A DNA stretch of 64,000 nt, taken from positions 124,001 through 188,000 of the forward strand of contig NZ_FUYM01000007.1 of NCBI RefSeq assembly GCF_900167915.1, in the 5' to 3' direction. This DNA comes from Rhizorhabdus histidinilytica (GTDB lineage Bacteria > Pseudomonadota > Alphaproteobacteria > Sphingomonadales > Sphingomonadaceae). Below the pieces are notes generated by a model. That model was not told the DNA's origin and did not search any database. It was given only the letters and a program-made list of their open reading frames with translations. Made by a program: the position numbers and the translations under genes. Below are positions 63,004-64,000 of this stretch, piece by piece (within the stretch, counting starts at the first letter, position 1; every line of letters begins with the position of its first letter).

Positions 63004-64000
63004 GCCGGGGTGGGGAAGGTGAGGATGCGCTCGCGCTGTTCCCGCAGCGAGCCCCAGAGCAGGTCGGCGACATGAGCCCGCTTGAGATAATGATGGGCAT
63101 TGGCTTCCGAGGTGAAGCCGAAGGCGCCATGCACCTGGATGTTGGCGGCGGCGTTCTTCATCGCGACCTCGGTCGCGACGATCTTGCTGGCGACGGCGTG
63201 GAAATCGGTGTCGGGCAGGCCGTCCGCCATCACCAGCGAGGCGAAGGACGCCTGGCACAGCGCGGCTTCCGATCGCATCGCCATGTCGGCGCAGATATGC
63301 TTGATCGCCTGGAAGGCGCCGATCGGCTTGCCGAATTGCTCGCGGATCTTGGCATAGTCGACCGCCATGTCGCGCGCGCCTTCGCCCAGGCCGACCGCAT
63401 AGGCGCCGAGCAGCATCAGCGCGCGGCTGTGGATATTGTCGGCCGAGCGAGCCACCCATAACCGAGGTTTATCCGCGGCGAGGCGGGCGCGCTCGAGGGT
63501 CAGCACAGAGTCGGTTGAATGGACCGACTCGATGTCGACGAAATCCTCGCGAGCGAGCAGCCCGGCGCCCTGTTCGTCAACCAGCAGGACCAGCGACGCG
63601 TCTGCCGCCTCGAACAGGTGATAGTCCTGCGCGTCCGGCCCCGGTCCGGCGGCCGCGCCGCGCGGATTGGCGATGCCGACGCGCCGCGCGCCGGTCAGCA
63701 GCTCGTCACGCAGCGCGTCGTCGCCGGCGACCGCCGCGACGCGTGCACCCAGCACGATGCCGAAGATGCCGATCGAGACGAGGTGGTAGCCGAACTCACG
63801 GAAGACGAGCATCTCCTCGCTCGCCGACAGGCCGATGCCACCGAGCTCCTCGGCGAGGCCGAGACCGAGGAAGCCGAGCTCGCCCAGCTTGGGCCACAGC
63901 GCCGCGTCGGGATTGCCGATCGCGCCATGCTCGCGCAGCCGGTCGACCGGCGCCTCGCCGGCCAGGAAGCTCTTGATGGTGTCGACGATCTGGGTCTGAT
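63000..64000 (-). CDS. Acyl-CoA dehydrogenase, short subunit type (5' end off window)
   Basis: The first codons lie right of the window; 333 residues are visible. The fold is that of short FadE27-type acyl-CoA dehydrogenases: LGLAEELGGIGLSASEEMLVFREFG near the visible start and VHGAFGFTSEANAHHYLKRAHVADLLWG near the end. An in-frame ATG at 63812 is internal, since the upstream sequence to the edge is good family sequence. It begins the coupled chain dehydrogenase, isomerase, NMO, ferredoxin. A larger partner subunit may lie beyond the edge. Confidence 0.88.

Overview
The window is about 64 kb of GC-rich, tightly packed DNA holding 65 protein-coding genes. Two are cut by the window edges. I saw no rRNA, tRNA, transposase, CRISPR array or phage gene. 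The GC bias, short intergenic gaps, ATGA/GTGA/TTGA gene overlaps and family mix point to an alphaproteobacterium, most likely a sphingomonad of the order Sphingomonadales. That family mix includes many short-chain dehydrogenases, spinster-like MFS carriers, nitronate monooxygenases, and SCP2-thiolase-like proteins with DUF35 partners. The species cannot be assigned from sequence alone.

The window reads as a catabolic island for CoA-activated alicyclic or side-chained substrates such as steroids, terpenoids or related hydrophobic acids. By my count it has 12 classical SDRs, 2 extended SDRs, 7 crotonases, 4 acyl-CoA dehydrogenases, 3 nitronate monooxygenases, 3 MFS carriers, 3 VOC proteins, 2 double-hotdog dehydratases, 1 thiolase and 2 thiolase-like/DUF35 pairs. 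It also has 1 double CaiB protein, 1 acyl-CoA synthetase, 1 cytochrome P450 and 2 ferredoxins. There is no TonB receptor, ring-cleavage dioxygenase or ferredoxin reductase in view.

Layout. 1-1.2 kb: N-terminus of a CoxL-type molybdopterin subunit, divergent from a CoxG gene. 1.2-10.3 kb: LLM flavoprotein and GntR regulator on the minus strand, divergent from a plus-strand run of MFS, epimerase, VOC, sulfotransferase, second epimerase, SDR and an unrecognised 358-aa protein. 10.3-18.6 kb: NMO and MFS (minus), then SDR, SnoaL, hydrolase, PrpD, acyl-CoA synthetase and SDR (plus). 18.6-28.6 kb: genes in alternating orientation, ending in a strong terminator. 28.7-39.7 kb: a ten-gene minus-strand run of SDR, acyl-CoA dehydrogenase, APH-like kinase, RidA, aminotransferase, aldehyde dehydrogenase, SDR, double CaiB and two crotonases. 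39.9-44.5 kb: quinone oxidoreductase, first Ltp2-like/DUF35 pair and two crotonases. 44.5-51.7 kb: minus-strand beta-oxidation genes with a LysR regulator. 52.1-57.0 kb: P450, split MFE-2-like SDR and hydratase, SDR and a Gfo/Idh oxidoreductase. 57.0-64.0 kb: acyl-CoA dehydrogenase pair, second Ltp2-like/DUF35 pair, 3Fe-4S ferredoxin, NMO, PaaG-like isomerase and a partial acyl-CoA dehydrogenase.

The most interesting inference is that 50-64 kb carries every functional part of the actinobacterial steroid side-chain (igr) operon: P450, paired acyl-CoA dehydrogenases, MaoC hydratase, DUF35 and an Ltp2-type retro-aldolase. Here the parts are rearranged and mixed with other enzymes. A second, separately regulated Ltp2/DUF35 pair lies at 41-43 kb. 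Several enzymes are missing family-defining catalytic residues: one half of the double CaiB, two SDR-superfamily proteins, five of seven crotonases and the RidA protein. This points to altered chemistry or accessory roles.
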